Source: Fulvivirga lutea (lineage in GTDB: Bacteria; Bacteroidota; Bacteroidia; Cytophagales; Cyclobacteriaceae). From it: a stretch of 64,000 nucleotides of DNA. Positions 62,320-64,000 of the stretch are shown piece by piece (positions within the stretch are counted from its first letter, which is position 1; every line of letters starts with the position of its first letter). Both the position numbers and the translations under genes were made by a program. Location of the stretch: assembly GCF_017068455.1 (NCBI RefSeq), contig NZ_CP070608.1, positions 1,593,488-1,657,487 of the forward strand, in the 5' to 3' direction. Below the pieces are notes generated by a model that did no database searches, was not told the DNA's origin, and saw only the letters and a program-made list of their open reading frames with translations.

Positions 62320-64000
62320 ATGAAAGTATTTTTTCGAATATTCAGTTACGCCAAAAATTTAAGACTTTATGTCCCTCAATATGTGATCTTCACAATTCTG
62401 AGCGTAACCTTTAGCGTATTTAACCTGGCATTATTAATACCGCTCTTAAATGTTCTCTTCGGGCAGGAAAAAACTGTAGTATACGCCAAGCCGGAAGGCT
62501 TTGAATTAAGCACATCGTATTTAACGGATTCATTCAACTATCACTTTTCACAAATAATCATCAACTATGGGCCAAAGGATGCGCTTCTGTTTGTTTGCTC
62601 CATTGTTTTAGTGTCTGTGTTCTTTACTAATATTTTCAGGTACCTGGCAGCTATTATAAGTGCAAAGATTAGGTTGGATGTAGTGAAGTACTTACGTATG
62701 GATGTATACGATAAAGTATCACGCATGCATTTGGGCTTCTTTAGTACAGAACGTAAAGGGGATTTAATCTCCAGGGTAACGAACGATGTCCAAGAGGTAG
62801 AAGTATCTGTATTAAACAGTCCGAAGTCGATGTTCCGAGAACCAATGACGATCATCATTTACTTCATTGCACTTTTTACTATTTCTGTAGAGCTTACTTT
62901 ATTTACAATATTAATACTTCCAACAGCAGGTGGAGCCCTTGGTTATTTGGTGAGGAAACTAAAAAGAAAAGCCGTTCAAAGTCAGGAGTCATTGGGTCGT
63001 ATTGTAAACATTTTGGATGAGACATTAGGCGGCATGCGAATTATCAAAGCTTTCAATGCACGTGATTATGTGAGCGATAAAATCAATCAGGAAACAGATT
63101 ATTACAGAAGAGTTAACTTATCCTATTCATATAGAAAAGAATTGGGTTCGCCTATTTCAGAGTTCTTAGGCATCGGTATTGTTACGGTTATTTTATGGTT
63201 TGGTGGTTCAATGGTATTGGATAATGAGTCTTCCATAAATGCCGCTCAGTTTATAACATATCTGGCTATTTTTTCACAGATTATCTCACCAGCCAAAGCA
63301 TTTTCACAAGGTATTTCTGGAGTGCAAAAGGGTATAGTTTCTGGGGAAAGAATTTTTCAGGTGGTTGATAATGTGCCTGCCATACAGAATAAGCCAAATG
63401 CTAAGGTGTTAACCGGCTTTGAGAATAGCCTGACATTTGAAAATGCATCATTTGCTTACGAACCTGGCAATTATGTACTGAAAGGCATCAACCTCGAAAT
63501 TAAAAAAGGGCAAACAGTGGCTCTAGTTGGCCAGTCAGGCGGGGGTAAATCTACATTAGCAGACTTGATACCGCGATTTTATGATGTTACTGATGGCGAT
63601 ATTAAAATTGATGGCATATCCATCCGGGATTGCGAAGTGGATTCCGTAAGAAAACAGATGGGTATTGTAACACAGGAATCTATTCTGTTTAATGATACCA
63701 TCTTTAATAACATAGCTTTTGGTCTTGATGAGGCTAATGAAGAAGATGTGATCAATGCAGCTAAAATTGCCAATGCACATAATTTTATTTCCGATCTGGA
63801 AAACGGATATCAAACTAATATTGGTGAGCGCGGCATGAAGCTTTCCGGTGGACAAAGGCAGCGAATAAGTATCGCAAGAGCGGTTTTAAAGAACCCGCCA
63901 ATTCTAATCTTAGATGAGGCAACTTCTGCACTTGATTCTGAATCTGAGCAACTGGTGCAAGAAGCACTGGCTAACTTAATGAAGAATAGAACTTCTGTAG
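62320..64000 (+). CDS. MsbA-type ABC exporter (permease-ATPase), C-terminus cut by window edge
   Basis: The first 560 codons of a type IV ABC half-transporter. The membrane part has about six helices (~20-340), with a ~50-residue periplasmic loop between the first two that is longer than in E. coli MsbA. The ATPase follows: Walker A VGQSGGGKST near 406, the Q-loop VTQES near 451, the ABC signature LSGGQRQRIS near 508, and Walker B ILILDEATSALD near 527. Only the H-loop end is missing. Closest known roles are lipid A or glycolipid flipping and peptide export; the substrate is not readable. A -7-like TACTTTGC (62302-62309) with TTCG 19 nt before it is a possible promoter. It is divergent from the metal operon. 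Confidence 0.93.
   Translation, partial: MKVFFRIFSYAKNLRLYVPQYVIFTILSVTFSVFNLALLIPLLNVLFGQEKTVVYAKPEGFELSTSYLTDSFNYHFSQIIINYGPKDALLFVCSIVLVSVFFTNIFRYLAAIISAKIRLDVVKYLRMDVYDKVSRMHLGFFSTERKGDLISRVTNDVQEVEVSVLNSPKSMFREPMTIIIYFIALFTISVELTLFTILILPTAGGALGYLVRKLKRKAVQSQESLGRIVNILDETLGGMRIIKAFNARDYVSDKINQETDYYRRVNLSYSYRKELGSPISEFLGIGIVTVILWFGGSMVLDNESSINAAQFITYLAIFSQIISPAKAFSQGISGVQKGIVSGERIFQVVDNVPAIQNKPNAKVLTGFENSLTFENASFAYEPGNYVLKGINLEIKKGQTVALVGQSGGGKSTLADLIPRFYDVTDGDIKIDGISIRDCEVDSVRKQMGIVTQESILFNDTIFNNIAFGLDEANEEDVINAAKIANAHNFISDLENGYQTNIGERGMKLSGGQRQRISIARAVLKNPPILILDEATSALDSESEQLVQEALANLMKNRTSV

Noticed and set aside
1-64000. tRNA, rRNA, insertion sequences, integrases, phage genes
   Set aside because: No gap holds a cloverleaf or rRNA-like stretch, and no transposase, integrase or phage structural motif was found in the coding regions.

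Overview
The window comes from an AT-rich member of the Bacteroidota, most likely a marine Cytophagales-type bacterium; I cannot name the genus from sequence alone. The signs are a large secreted protein with a type IX secretion (Por) C-terminal sorting domain, FecI/FecR sigma/anti-sigma pairs, STN, CarboxypepD_reg and plug domains, an OmpA protein with PD40 and CarboxypepD-like domains resembling PorE, DUF2141 and DUF5916 proteins, genes with little Shine-Dalgarno signal, and at least one exact Bacteroidota promoter (TTTG, 19 nt, TAnnTTTG) before rpmE. No tRNA, rRNA, CRISPR array, insertion sequence or prophage was seen. Genes are closely packed, with many 1-11 nt overlaps inside operons and four convergent pairs whose stop codons abut or overlap.

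Layout. 1-626: the edge of a voltage-gated ion channel. 743-7171 (minus): gltB-gltD plus a YdeI-type protein. 7491-11016 (plus): an FtsX/MacB-type permease and a ketoacyl synthase III. 11020-12915 (minus): a rhomboid protease fused to MORN repeats and a TonB-C-like tail. 12995-16299 (plus): an exported TldD-like metalloprotease and its metal-site-less partner. 16303-17359 (minus): an ECF sigma factor with a membrane protein that is probably its regulator. 17528-18220: a double TerB-like protein. 18228-25170 (minus): fecI, fecR, an STN protein and two MG2/plug proteins, with no TonB-receptor barrel in the locus. 25456-30066: a giant T9SS-exported protein. 30175-32118: an acetyltransferase, a 23-residue-repeat protein and a HutD-family protein; HutD ends a tight operon with AlkB and a B12-type radical SAM enzyme (to 34898). 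34992-38186: a Crp/Fnr regulator, a MOSC protein, then HemJ, SCO and cytochrome c. 38291-46976 (minus): an exported TPR-CHAT protease with an OmpA/PD40 anchor, a helical/propeller protein and a DUF2141 protein. 47119-50045: a MobA-like nucleotidyltransferase and a penicillin acylase. 50092-55397 (minus): rpmE, then a GlmU-like protein, holB, hemC, a cyclophilin lipoprotein and an RmlD-like reductase. 55526-57217: a Wzi/RemB-like outer-membrane protein. 57363-62187 (minus): a probable metal-homeostasis operon. 62320-64000: an MsbA-type ABC exporter, cut by the window edge.

The most interesting region is 57321-62200. A 21-bp perfect palindrome with the geometry of a Fur/Zur box heads five same-strand genes: a DUF2946-like small membrane protein, a MerC-family protein, a COG0523 GTPase with a CxCC metal site, a DUF5916 outer-membrane protein, and a lipoprotein whose 18 histidines all sit on a 7-residue spacing with methionine usually three residues later. 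An intrinsic terminator closes the set. I read this as a zinc (or related metal) scavenging system, with the His/Met lipoprotein as a possible new metal-binding component. Two further candidates for undescribed systems are the exported TPR-CHAT protease operon and the barrel-less FecI/FecR locus.
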